From Toxotes chatareus (lineage: Eukaryota; Chordata; Actinopteri; Toxotidae), in assembly GCA_016801885.1 (NCBI GenBank), contig CM028886.1:15190366-15254365 (forward strand): DNA of 64,000 bases, given 5' to 3'. The first letter of the stretch is position 1. Every line of letters starts with the position of its first letter. The notes under the pieces are model-generated. The model searched no databases. It was not told where the DNA came from and worked only from the letters and a program-made list of their open reading frames with translations. This document shows, piece after piece, positions 23,601 through 35,115 of the stretch. A program made the position numbers and the translations under genes.

Positions 23601-25899
23601 ATTTCAGTTGAATTGGTTTTTGAGCCTTAGAAACAGCCTACATCTCAGTTAGCTTCATTCTCTCAGTGTGGACAAAAACATAATTTGTCCACGTCAAGGT
23701 CAAAATCAAAGCTGTTCTCCTGCTCACAGTCTGTCTAATCACCTTATATCATAAATATGTAAAATGTGTTAAATTGAGAAACCATGTCTAAGGGCCAAAT
23801 ACACAACAATACCAAAGCTAAACAACATGATAAATTGCAAATGAGGTACAAACCTGGTAAACTTGTACTTGAAGTAGACACCTGTATATTCAGGGAGAGT
23901 CCAGGAGAGCCAGCTCTTCTTCTGTCCATCTCACAGTTCCTTAACATCAGGGTGAAGTTCCCCTGATTGTGAGTCGGCTGGGGCTCCATCAGACCCAGCA
24001 CCGACGCCGCTCTCCCTTTACTGTGGTACTCCACCGCTGCCTCCTTTTTCATACAATTCGGCTGTGTGAGGTTGAAGAACTTAATGGAGGTCTTGTGTTT
24101 GCTGGGGACCTGAAAGTACCACTCCATCACATCGTCGTCAGGAAAGCTGTCCGGGAAGTTTGGAGAGAACAGCTCTGAGGACGACATCCCCTTTGGTAGC
24201 GTCAGGGTGATTTTGGCAAGGGCTAGGAGAGAAACAAGTAAATGAAACTGTCAAATAAAGTGACTTTGAAAGACACACAAAAGAGAAGTTGTTCAGATGT
24301 GAAAATTTAAACCAACTCACACTTAATTTCCTCCCCGACGGTCACATCAAACTGGTCATTTTGAAGCTTCTGCCCTCCTGGGACCTCCACAGAAAAGCTG
24401 CCCAGATCCAGCATCTGAGCGCTACTGATAGATCCTGTTCTGCAGTATTTCCCTACGGTCACATTCCCTGTGGTCTGGAAGGCCTGGAGGGTGTAGATGT
24501 GCCTGTCTGGACATTTCTCAGATGGATTAATCTCTCTCAGACCCGTCTTGGTGAAGTCAATTTTGAACGCTTTTGGTGCTGTGGCATTCAGGTTCCAGGT
24601 GAACTTGCGGTTAAACTCCAGTAAGGGAAGCGAGCTGGACTCATCCAGAACAATGTGCCCACTGCACGACGTGTTACATTCTGAGGAAAGAAATTTTACA
24701 ACAAATACATCCACCCATACTGTGTCAGTTCAGCAAGATAGTCTGATTACCTTATAAGATAACTTTTCAAATAATACATTTCATTTTCATTCAGAGAGAC
24801 TGCAGCGCTCTTACCTATGTTGCGGCTAATTTCCACCCTGAACACATCCTGAGGTCTGGAGCATTCAAACTCCACTGAGACAGAAGTGGTGCCTTTTAAC
24901 AGCAGAGATGCATCACATCGCCGTGAGCTCCCTGCCCCCGTACACACTTTACAACCTTTGACCTGAGTGCTGCTGATGTTGAAGGTGGTGCCTCTGTCAG
25001 GGGTGATCAGCTTTTGGACCCCTGGATAAAAGACGAAGCTTGAGAATTAGACTGAGAGAAAAGTCATTAAAAAAAACAACAACAAAAAACCATTGAGGTG
25101 TAGCTGAAATCAGAATATATAAAGTGATATAAAATACTTAGATATACGCTTTTATTCACTGTTAACAAAGTCAGTATGACTAACTGGTTGAGATGAGAAA
25201 TGGGGCCAGCAGCTTGGCTTAAGTCCTCCTGTGACTAACCAGGCCTGCACTGAGCAAACACTGCCATGTTCACACGCCAGCAGCACCTAGTTGAATCAAC
25301 TCTCCGCTGTCTCACATTTCCTGTTTCACTGTGCTCTTTCTTTTTCTATGTTTGTCTGTATTTGCTCCTCAAGGGGACAAAGCAGACACAACCTGTCATC
25401 TGACACATGACACATCAGATTAGCTCTGCGACGGTTTTGGATGGTGAGGATTTTGTTGAGCAAACAGCACAGAAAGCCGCTCAGTCCAGCCTTGGAAAAA
25501 CAATGAACTCCACACTGAGACCACAGGACACTGTTGTCATTGTTGTCCTTATTCTCATCCTGTCTTACAACTTTTGATTTACTCAAATACACCCATTAAA
25601 GTCATCAACAATCCATCAACGGCCCTATTAGCAGTAAACAACACAGTAATAACGGCTTAGAAATGAATAACCCGCATTATAATAATGTCAGATGAGTCTG
25701 TTTCTTCTTACACTCGTCCTTTAATCACTATTAGAACAACACAGTGTCAGATAACAATATTTAAACAGCAGATCCACCATCTTTCACAGTAAACCTGTCC
25801 TGTTGGTTAATAATTAAGCTTTAACTTACCTGATACTGCGGAGACGATGCACATAAGAACTAAAATCTTTAGACAGACTCGGACCGTGGACAAGGACAT
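20681..25899 (-). CDS. cdcp1: cdcp1, CUB domain-containing protein 1, complete
   Basis: Type I membrane glycoprotein and Src-family substrate that recruits PKC-delta in mammals. Coding exons (minus): 25899-25830, 25021-24815, 24680-24321, 24222-23854, 22599-22408, 22300-21929, 21845-21489, 21361-21274, 21116-20681. Total 2451 nt, 816 residues (human 836). Exon 1 is a signal peptide (CLKILVLMCIVSAVS). Exons 2-7 are the cysteine-containing, N-glycosylated CUB-like ectodomain. Exon 8 is the transmembrane helix, residues about 644-669 (LLLTIILSVVAALLVIF), followed by a lysine stop-transfer run. The cytoplasmic tail keeps SIYN (Y684), SHVY (Y710) and DTLVY (Y719), aligned with human Y707, Y734 and Y743, the last two being docking sites. 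GVY (Y732) is a possible fourth. APPLPDRP is an SH3-type proline motif. A tempting donor at 23882 would break the frame; 23854 is used. Intron 4-5 (23853-22600) shows nothing coding. Confidence 0.94.
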
Positions 25900-27460
25900 G
25901 CTGTCCAACAGTGTGGCTCCGTGACTTCGATCCTGGGGGGAAATCCGCGCACATGTCATGGCCTCTCGTCCGGAGCTGGGCGCTTTATGCGCAACATTTT
26001 CCTCTCATTTACGTGAAGATCAACCCGTAGCCGTCGGCTCTGGACTCCTCCGCTTCCAAATCTGTGTGTGTGTCAGCAGCAAGGGAGTGGTAAAATACCA
26101 GGTAGTATAAAGGCGTGGCCAGGTCGGCCATTTTAGCAGGTACAGAGGTCATGAATGCGTTTTAATATAATACGCGATAAAAAAAAAAAAAAGTATGCAA
26201 TTGCAACAAATGCAATTTAATAATTTCTCCTAAATATCAGTAAATAAAGATTACAGTTAAAAATATTGTTATGATTATAGGTCAGTGTGCACTAATATTA
26301 GAGCAGAGAGATAAGTATTATTTGCAATAAGGTCAGTTTGAATTCACAGGTTTCCAGTATAGAAATGATTCTTAATATATTAATAATTAACAGTATATAA
26401 AGTACCTACCTGAAGCAGCATTCTATGAAAATGCTGCTCGTTATGAATCAGTAAATCAATGAAAGGAAAGAGGATATCTTCAGATATTAAAGTTCAACAG
26501 TAATTCAGTACAATTATTTGAAAAAAACTTGAGGTAGTTGGAATTTTTATTATTATTTAATTGGTTCATGTAGCTGTGGATTTATTCAGTATACTAATAC
26601 TATAAAAACAATCATTTGTATTAATTGACTCCTCTGTATTTTCAGCCTGGATGGTCAGACACAATATTTTAACAATTTACTTACTCAAAAACTGAACATA
26701 AAGAATGATGGATGCAAAGGACATAAGTTAAAGGTGCATCCCTCAGTCTCCAAAGACTTTGAGCATTTGACAATGTGGACTCAAAGCATTCAAACTGGAT
26801 TCACTTGGAACAGGTATGGAGTAAATTGATTTAGGCTACAGAGAACAGGTCAGAGAAAATCTTAGGTATAGCCTATAATCAATTTTATTTCTCATTTAAA
26901 CATTAATACAAATACGCACGAATGAACTTGACATTAGAAATCTAACAATTTAAATATCGAAACTCTCTCTAAGTCAGTCATAAACAACATCTATTTTTCA
27001 GAATGTATTGGAAATTACACTTACTCTGAACATGACTATAGGTTAACTATACACTGTATGTGACGGCACACCTTAAAGTTCAGTTTTCAGTGCAAAGGTC
27101 CTACACGTGGGATAAGGCAAAAAACTTTCTAGAAAGATTAAAAACTATACAAACACAGTTTAAAGAGAAAGGTTTGCACAGTTTACGCTGACATAATCTA
27201 TAGGAAGGCCTACAAGGGTATACAAAACACTCTGGTGTTGGTCCCAGTATAGATTACTATTGGCTAGTATAAGTCCTCATACATTACCTTGGTTGTCCTA
27301 CTGAGGAGGAGGTCTATTAAGGGTTAAGGAACACCCAAAACTAAAGCATTTGATCCAAAGAGTTCTCCAAACCTCGGCAATCACTCATTCGTGTGAACAG
27401 TTGAATGGCTACAATTATAGTATAGGCAGCACAGGCTAATTTATATAAAGATTGTTTCAG
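25900..27460. other. cdcp1 upstream region and tmem158 3' flank
   Basis: The first 200 bp before cdcp1 are GC-rich and contain CCACGCC/GGCGTGG (KLF/SP-type) near 26112-26119. TATAAA occurs at about 26107 but reads on the strand opposite to cdcp1. The rest is AT-rich with no repeats or exons I can name; part of it should be the tmem158 3' UTR. Confidence 0.35.
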
Positions 27461-28162
27461 TTATCTCGGTCTTCTCTGCTCCATCCCATTAGGCAGAAAT
27501 CCTGCAATGATCGGCACTGGCCATATGAGAGCAGCAACACTCCACACAATGATGACCAAAGTCATGAAACAAGCCACAAGTGTCGATTCGATGGGCTTTC
27601 TGTTCAGCCTCCAACTTTTGTCCCCCTTCAGCTCGTCGAGGCTGAAATCCACGCAGCAGAAAGTGACCTGATCCCCGGTCTGCTGGCCCCTCGACCTGCC
27701 CTGACCAAACCTCCGGTACCGGGACATCCCGCAGCCCACGCACAGCCGCAACTCCTGCTGACCCCCGGTGACCCCGAGGTGCTCGATGACGACAGGCGAG
27801 ATCGCCCTGTTGAAAGACGCGGAGAAAAAAGCCCTTCCGTGGTTGTTGGTGGTGTAGATGAGCACATCACACTGGAAGCCGAAGCTGCTGTCCCAGCGGG
27901 CCACCAGCGAGGTGGGCAGGAGTCTCTGGACGCTCACGTTGCACTGGGACAGACTCTGCAGGGAGGAGGCGTCGGGCGAGGCTTCGCTCTCCTCCACAGA
28001 CCTCTTGGAGAAGCGCACGTCCACCTCCAGGTTGGCCAGAAACCTGTTGGAGGAGTTGATGGGCGGCAGGAGGAGGTCTTCGTCGCTCCAGCCTTGACAT
28101 CGCTGGAGAAGTCCGGCCACCGCGGTCAGAGCCAGCAGCAGAGTCGGAGAGTTGTTCAGCAT
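27461..28162 (-). CDS. tmem158: tmem158, transmembrane protein 158 (RIS1), single exon
   Basis: Ras-induced senescence 1 / brain-specific binding protein, a small membrane glycoprotein. One uninterrupted exon, 233 residues from the preferred start (human about 300). Residues 1-23 are a signal peptide (MLNNSPTLLLALTAVAGLL). The ectodomain has CNVSVQRLLPTSLVARWD, GFQCDVLIYTTNNHGRAFF and LRLCVGCG, all diagnostic. VTFCCVDFSLDELKG precedes WRLNRKPIESTLVACFMTLV and the C-terminal hydrophobic region IIVWSVAALIWPVPIIAGFL, ending NGMEQRRPR. The mammalian alanine-rich C-terminal tail is missing. An in-frame ATG upstream at 28252 would add 30 residues in front of the signal peptide. I prefer 28162 because it matches the human N-terminus and puts the signal peptide first. 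Tandem with cdcp1 on the same strand, divergent from lars2. Confidence 0.95.
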   Translation of the reverse strand: MLNNSPTLLLALTAVAGLLQRCQGWSDEDLLLPPINSSNRFLANLEVDVRFSKRSVEESEASPDASSLQSLSQCNVSVQRLLPTSLVARWDSSFGFQCDVLIYTTNNHGRAFFSASFNRAISPVVIEHLGVTGGQQELRLCVGCGMSRYRRFGQGRSRGQQTGDQVTFCCVDFSLDELKGDKSWRLNRKPIESTLVACFMTLVIIVWSVAALIWPVPIIAGFLPNGMEQRRPR

Positions 28163-28670
28163 GGCACAGGGCGCGTCTCTCCTGCTCGCATGGTGTTGTG
28201 ACGATCCGCAGGCGACGGGCGAGGCGTTGCAATGTTTGAAAATGCCAGTCACCGGTGATTATTATTTATTTTTCAAAACGCAAAACAAAACAAAAAAAGA
28301 AAAACGCATCTCCAGATAGAGAGATTCAATTCCCAGCCCGACTGTAAATGGAAACGTCCAAAGCCTGTCACATGCGCGCATCCCCCCTCCCGTATGATAT
28401 TTTCCTTCTGACTAGTTCTCCAAATGTGCCGTGCAATCTCTTTACAGGAGAAGCAGGCTGAGCAGCTCTGTGCGCTGCCTTCATCACAGCTCCGAGCTCC
28501 ACTCCCCCTCTGTCACTTCAGGTGTGAGCGCTGAGCACCAAAACCCAGCGGGGCGGTGAGGGGAGATCCTCCAGTGCGCAGGGACAGAGGCGCCAAGTGC
28601 AACACACCCCCTCCAATCAACAATCCTAGCAACATACACACGCTCAGTAAGACAAAATAGCCGACAATCC

Positions 28671-28693
28671 TCTGTCTGTCTGTCTGTCTGTCT
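28671..28693. repeat. (TCTG)n microsatellite
   Basis: TCTG repeated about five to six times upstream of tmem158. Confidence 0.9.
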
Positions 28694-28849
28694 CCTTTGA
28701 TCCGGGGGGTGACTTGAATTTTTTCTCCAAGGAAAAGAAATGTGGCACACTATTTAGACTGCAAAAGACAACATGTGGCACCATACTGGGCATATATGAA
28801 ATGGCCATGGCCAAAGAGTCTCTAACTAGTCTTTAAGACTTTTAGTTTT

Positions 28850-29170
28850 TCGGATTTCTTCGTATTCCACCACTTTAGTCCAGACTGAAATATCTCAACA
28901 CCTGTTTGATTGGTTGGCATGAAAGTTTGTACACACATTCATGGCTCCCGGGTGATGAATCCTTATGACCTCTCTTCTAATGCCACAATAAGATTCACAT
29001 TAAATATCTCCACTTAAATTGGATGCATTGCCATGAAATTAGCTACACACACTCAAGTCCCCCTCAGGATGAATTGTTGTTACTTTGGTGAGCTCCTTAG
29101 TTTTCCTGTGGCGCCATCATCAGGTCAAAATTTAAGTTTGTCCAACAGTCTCTGGAGTTTACTCTGAGTA
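28850..29170. repeat. dispersed teleost repeat (TTTAGTCCAGACTGAAATAT type)
   Basis: The segment contains TTTAGTCCAGACTGAAATAT, CTCAACACCTGTTTGATTGG, GTACACACATTCATG, CTCAGGATGAATTGTTG and GCGCCATCATCAGGTCAAAA. An internal near-repeat (two 'ttggatgcattgccatgaaa'-like blocks) is also visible. I remember this string of motifs as a widespread fish interspersed repeat; it has no coding capacity. Confidence 0.55.
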
Positions 29171-29214
29171 GTGCCAAAAACAAAACAAAACATCCTTTGT
29201 GCTGCAGTTAAACT

Positions 29215-30032
29215 GACAGAAACGCCTTGTTGAAAGAAGGAAAGAGGAGAATATCCAGACTGGTTAGAGCTGACAGAAAGGCTATGGTGACTCAGATAAC
29301 AATTCTTTACAACTGTGTTGAGCAGAAAAGCTTCTCAGAATGCACAATACAGCCAGCTTTAAGGCAGATGGGCTAAAAACAGCAGAAGACCACGCCGGGT
29401 TCTTCTCCTGTCAGCCAACGCTGAGCAAAACTGGCCAGTTGAAGACTGGTCTGATGAATCTGTATTTCTGCTAAGACAGCAGATGGTAGGGTCAGAATTT
29501 GGCATCAACAGCATGAATCCGTGGACCCAACCTGTCTTGTGTCAACAGTCCAGACGGGTGGTGAAAAGATGTGGGAAATGTTTCTTGGCTCACTTTGTCC
29601 CGTAAATTCTAACCAATCATGGTTTGAATGCCATGGCCTATCTGAGTACTGTTGCTGACCATGTGCATCCATTTACGGTAAAAATGACCATCTTCTAATG
29701 GCTACACAGCAAAGCATGAAGTAAAAGTCGTCTAAAACTGGTTTTATAAACATGTCAGTGAGATCAGTTTACTTCAGAGGCCTCTCCAGTCACCAGACCC
29801 AAATCCAGTTGAACACCTTTGGGATGTGGTAGAGCAGGAGATTGGCAGCATCACTGTGCAGCTGACAAATGTGAAGAAATGATGTGATGCAATCATTTCA
29901 ACATGGACCTGAGTCTCAAATGAATGTTTCCAACATCTTGTTGAATCCATGTAATTGAGGCTGTTTTGAGAGCAAATGGAGGAACTACCCAGTATGAGTA
30001 TGTTGTTCCTAATAAAGTGCCCAGTGAGTGTA
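29215..30032 (+). mobile_element. Tc1-like transposon, 5'-truncated and degenerate
   Basis: Recognisable pieces of a fish Tc1/mariner transposase gene run in order: ACGCCTTGTTGA, GACTGGTTAGAGCTGACAG, GGCAGATGGGC, AGAAGACCACGCCGGGT, GGTCTGATGAATCTGTATTT, TTTGGGATGTGGTAGAGCAG and CATCTTGTTGAATCCATG. It finishes with TAATAAAGTGCCCAGTGAGTGTA, the terminal repeat, at 30032. Stops and indels break the frame and the 5' end is missing, so it is dead. The remnant at 18560-18648 has the same 3' end. Confidence 0.75.
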
Positions 30033-30274
30033 TTTCTGGAGTTTTGATTTCTGTAAAAGCCACTAAAGCCATGAAACGTGATGAGATTTCAGGTGACACA
30101 GGGTAACCAGCAAGGTCACACTAGTAACTTAGACTGTTGTTTCATCAGAGTGATTAAGCTAAAAGCTAAGCAGTTAATCTGCGCTGCCATGCAGGAAAGA
30201 TTAACTTCTGAACCTTTATCTAATCAGAGTAGATTCACTGAGTTGAGCATGGCCACTGAATAAGCAGACCCTCT

Positions 30275-30365
30275 GAGTAGCAGGGGCTTAAGAGCTTTGC
30301 TCAAGAGCACCTCAGCAGTCGAGATGAGGGAAAGGCAAATGCTGGTCTCTCACTTCCGCACTATG
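30275..30365. repeat. short dispersed repeat
   Basis: GCTTAAGAGCTTTGCTCAAG, AGCACCTCAGCAGTCGAG and ATGAGGGAAAGGCAAATGC follow a pattern common in teleost interspersed repeats ('gccttgctcaagggcac'). Confidence 0.4.
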
Positions 30366-33300
30366 ATTTGACCTACGAATCCAAAACCATTGCTTTGTGT
30401 ATCTGCAAATGTAGTAAAACATATGCCAAGAGTCTCAAAATGTGATCATTTGGATGCGTAAGTGTAAATGTGTGTTGAATGTGAAAATGCAGTCATTTGA
30501 ATGTATTTCCATTCACTCATTCAGCTCAAGGGCCTGGTGTTGTCATGTCACAGTCACACACAGTTTTCTGGGCTCAGTCTGCAAGGACACATTTTATACA
30601 TACACTGGAAAAATCTATCTCATCTATTATTTGTCTTTTTTATCCAGTCAGGATATCAACTCTCCTGGGTGCTGTATACATGACTAGTTACTATAGTTAC
30701 ATGACACCAAACAGAAAAGACTGCAAGGTTTGTTTCTTAACGGTTGTTCTGTAGCTTAATAAAATGACTGGACTTATGATTCTGCACACTCAAGGTTAAA
30801 AATATAGAATTCAGAGCATTTGTACTTATAATTGCTAACTCATGTCACTTATTTTTTCTCTCAAATGATTGCAGAATTTTTCTCCTCATGTTTCTTTCTC
30901 ATGGAGAGGCATAGTCCGGCAGAGATCAAGATTACAAAAGTAGATGCCAACAATTTCTCCCATGGTGTTGCAAAGACTTTGGTTTGGTTGCAGTTGTTTT
31001 AGCTACAATAATCACAACTAGCCTGTCACATGTAACAGCAGAAAGTTTGTACATGTTTTCAGTGCTTATAAGTTTCAAGCTCCTATACATGAAAATGTCT
31101 TTGAGACCGTCCAACTGTCCAAACTCCATTTGCTTATTTACTCATCTGTTGTCTGCTCTGAGATTTTTGTTTGTTGGTGCTTGTTTCTCTCAGCCATATT
31201 GTGCGCTCAGGGACAGCCAGACACATCAATAAACATGTGCCTCCACTGTGCTGGAGCAGCAGGGAGTTTTGTACACAGTGTGTGTCACCTGGCTGCTGTA
31301 TATCTGATGCTGAAGAGGACACAAACACCCCCGCTCGCCTGCCCTCCCCTCCGCTCTTTGTGTGTTGGTTCCAGCACTTTATCACAAACAGCAAATCTGA
31401 TTACTATTACAGCTGGGGACACAGCTGCAGTTAATCTCAGCTGTAATAAAAGTTTAAACATTAGGACTCGTGGTTGAACACCTGGTCCATTTTGGCAAGG
31501 AGGGTTTCAAGCTGTGGTCACTGTGAGCCATGGTTGGCCCAAATCACTGGGCTCCGAGGCAACTGCTCTGTCTCCTAAAAAATTATGCTTATGCAGGTCA
31601 GAGTTGAACTGGAAAGATCCGGACGATAGAGGCCAGGACTGACCTTCCTCACCCTGCCAGGACTATGCACACAGTGTCACACAGCAACATTTTAATCATT
31701 TCCTGCTAGTTTTACACGACATCTGAAAATGTCTTGCTCATAATGAAAACTATTACTGTAGATCCCTACATAAATCCATATATGGTATCTATTCTCTGCC
31801 TATAATTAAGCTCATGTATTTGATTTAGAACATATCAGAGACAATATTTGACTTTTCTCTTCATTTTTCAAACATACCAATGTTTGTAAATGTTGCACTG
31901 AATGTATTCTTAGCCTGATTGTGTGCAACATATTAGATGCACCTTGCAATATAATACAGTTCAGTGCCACAACAACCCGAATTAGAGATTTGAGATCCCA
32001 AATAAGGAGCTCTCTGACCTTTTTAAAACAAGATATGGACACTAGAGGCTTCACAAAGGTACAAGGTCATTACATTTGTGTTGTATTTGGAGAGGTTGTC
32101 CCTTCTTAATAAAAAAAGAGAAATCACCCCCCCCAATCACTTAACTTCCCATGCATTATGCTTCCGGTAACCGGTTTTTAAAGTGGCTTTTAATGGGGGA
32201 CATAATTATGCTTTTTGTCAGTATACTCTTCCAGATAATGTATACATAATGCATCAGAAAAGATCATAAACTATTGACAGAAATGGGTCATTGACCAGAG
32301 GCAAAACGGTGATGAATTATTCTCTTTCATCTTTGCAGGCTAGGATATATGAATGGTACTTGTATGAATTGTTTTTTTCTGTGCTGTTTAAATGGTGTAA
32401 TTTGCTCAGGAGGCCTGCCTCCGTGCATTTGATGTGAGGGCCAGCTGAAGTGAAAGAGGCTCTGGCCTCAATTTACACCTGAAAGCCCTCGTGCTCTTGT
32501 CTCCGTTTAACTATGACAGTGTATTCTTCTCAACCGTCTTGCTTTAAAGTGATCATGTAGTTGTTTGGTTCTCTTTCTGCATGCTCTGACATCTCTCTGG
32601 TGCTCACAAATACTCCCACACATCTCCCAATGCCGGTCCCTCTGCATCAGATATACTCTCTAGACAATGTACTGGTGAGCGGAGCAAGAAAATGTAAATG
32701 ACTTTCTTGTTCATTAATTATGCTATAAAAATGTAAATTGCTTTGGGGACAAAAATGCAAATTGGACCAAGATAAAAGTCTCTTGTGCCAAAGGAGAATG
32801 TATGAAACATTCATTTTCTCAAAATGCAGCCCTTTATTCAGGAAACCAAAAGGAGGACCTGTTAGTGGCTCCTGGCTGGCGTTCATCAGGTCTGTGCTGG
32901 ATCAGACACCATTAGTCTGACCCACCGGGTCTCACAGACAACTGAATTAATTAGAAGTTGAGGACTGGGTATATATACTTCCTCATAGCCACAGTGTTCA
33001 AGCTCCTCTTTTACAGCCCAGCCTGATAAATCCCCTGTCTGTCTCAAGTAGTCCTGTCATACCACCGATCACTGCCCGGACTCATTGCCACGGCAACAAA
33101 ACAGAAGTTTTCCCAGAAGCTTGGGAGCAGTGGAAAATATACAATCCGTGTACTCTGTAAAAACAAAAACTTACAACATTACTGTCATTGTTATTGCTAT
33201 ATTTGGTGATCAGAGCAGCCACAGTTATTCATAACAATGCTGTGTTCAGGTCCAATCCAAACCTTTGAAAGGACACCAATTATTTCACACTGAAATAAGT

Positions 33301-34189
33301 TGTATTATCTTGTAGATAAATCTAATTTGGTTAACTTAAGCTGCTTAGAAAAAGTAGTTCAGACTACTTTGTAAAAAAAAAAAAAAAAAAAAAGATCAAA
33401 TACATAATGTACATGTGACATGAAATCACAAATCTTTCGCACGTGCACTACACAAAGGTCAAGTGTGTGTTGGTGGTTGTCTGGCCAACACATAGTCTGG
33501 GCCTTCTAAGGATGAGAGAAAAAAGGGGGGCTGGGCTTGTCAGAGGGGTTTCATTTACAGATGAGAAGCAATGGCAAAAACAACAACTAAAAAAATCATT
33601 CCTTTGCTTAAATGACCCAAAGTTGAACTACCTGCAAAATTCTGTGAAACTACTGGTTTAATTACATATAGTTCACTGGTCCTGTCACAGCTACAGCAGA
33701 GAGTTTCTTCCTCTCTCATTTCTGTTCTGAAGAAACAATACTAGTCAGAGCGTGACCAGCTCGGGCAGTGAAAGTCGGTGGTCTGCAAGGAGCTGGAGAC
33801 AAACCGTAAAATCTGAGTAGCACTGTCGCACAGTAATCATAGCAATCATAAGATCCAGAAATGGTTGTGATATAGCTATTAAATTCAGACTCTGAAATTA
33901 TCAAACATTTTGAAAAATGTTTCATCAGCACCTGCAAATCATGTCTTAGTTACATATGGAAGAGGAAAGAGGGTTCATGTGTGAAATTGAATTTTACCAA
34001 ATGTTTTAACAGAAAGCCTCTGTTACAGACTTACAGACACAAAGATGTGGGGGGGTACCTTACAAAAGATCCTACTAAAGAGTAAAAATCAGCACACAGG
34101 ATATCAGCCACAGCTGCTCTTACGTTGATCATTCATTTTTTTTTTTTTTTAATGTCTCTTGTGATGCACCCAGTGCTAATTTGCTTCAG

Positions 34190-34800
34190 TGCCCCTTTAA
34201 GTAAAAGCAGCTATGTTACATCTTAAAAACTACTTAATTAAAATCTACATTAAACATATACTTGAGTAAAAATAGAGCTGTATTATCAGGATAATGTACA
34301 TAAGGACTGAAAGCTTTTTGAAAATACAACACGCTGTATGTCCTCTTACACAATGTTATGTACTGGATTATTATTACTGCTGCATTAACATGTAAGCAGC
34401 GGTTTAATGTTGTAGTCAGCTGGCTTTGTGTAGTCAGTTAAATTTAAGTACTTAAACACTGGTGGGTGGTTGAATCCAGAACAATGCATCACATTTAATA
34501 AGATGTTTTGTTCTGAAAATTAATTACTATATTCATCAATGTAGACTCCTATCAGTGTATACATGTTCCTGGGACTCCCTGCAAAGCAGAGCTGTTACTG
34601 TGTGTAAATCATTCTTGTAAAATAAAATAAAGTGTATGAAACAGGCTGTCAAATAACTGTGGTGGATCAGTAAGTATGGTGTTGACTCCCTGAAATGTTG
34701 TAAAAGTACAAAATATAGCACAAACTGGAAATGATCAAGTTAAGTGCAAGTACTGTCCAAGACTAGAGTAAGTGTACCTAATTACTTTTAACCACTGCTT
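34190..34800. repeat. dispersed repeat of the same class as 6527-7112
   Basis: Contains TTAAGTAAAAGCAGCTATG, TACTTGAGTAAAAATAGAGC and, at the far end, AGTGTACCTAATTACTTTTAACCACTG, typical of the 'aagtact ... ccaccactg' elements. Borders are uncertain. Confidence 0.4.
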
Positions 34801-34979
34801 ATTCTTAAACTGTTCATCGTTTTGTTTTGTAATGTTTGTTTACTGTGAAGATTGCCTCACTTTCTCATTGTTAACCTGTTTAACTGTGAGCAATTAAAAT
34901 GCTCATGAACACATGCAGAAATTCAATTTTTTTTACTCGAGGACATAACAAGGTGGCAATTTAAAACTCATTGTATTCG

Positions 34980-35115
34980 TGTCTTAATCAGAGTGCCACC
35001 CGAGCCTCGCTTACAGCTGGTTTGAGTGCATCTTCAAGACTGCAGAGGGATCTGCAGGACTGAGGAGCTGTACACTAATTAGCATCATTAATTGCTAAGG
35101 AGCTGGATGGGGATC
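34980..35115. promoter_or_regulatory. candidate conserved non-coding element with homeodomain-type sites
   Basis: A non-repetitive stretch containing CACTAATTAGCATCATTAATTGC at its end: two TAATTA/ATTAAT-type homeodomain cores within 20 bp. It is preceded by balanced-composition sequence unlike the AT-rich surroundings. Conservation cannot be tested here; this is pattern-based inference. Confidence 0.25.

Noticed and set aside
26100..26120. TATA box for cdcp1
   Set aside because: TATAAA here reads on the + strand, whereas cdcp1 is transcribed from the - strand.
27452..28201. 249-codon plus-strand open frame
   Set aside because: Exact antisense of tmem158; long only because the gene is GC-rich and intronless.
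31130..31477. 115-codon open frame with hydrophobic start
   Set aside because: It overlaps other open frames in all three phases and shows no domain or splice support.
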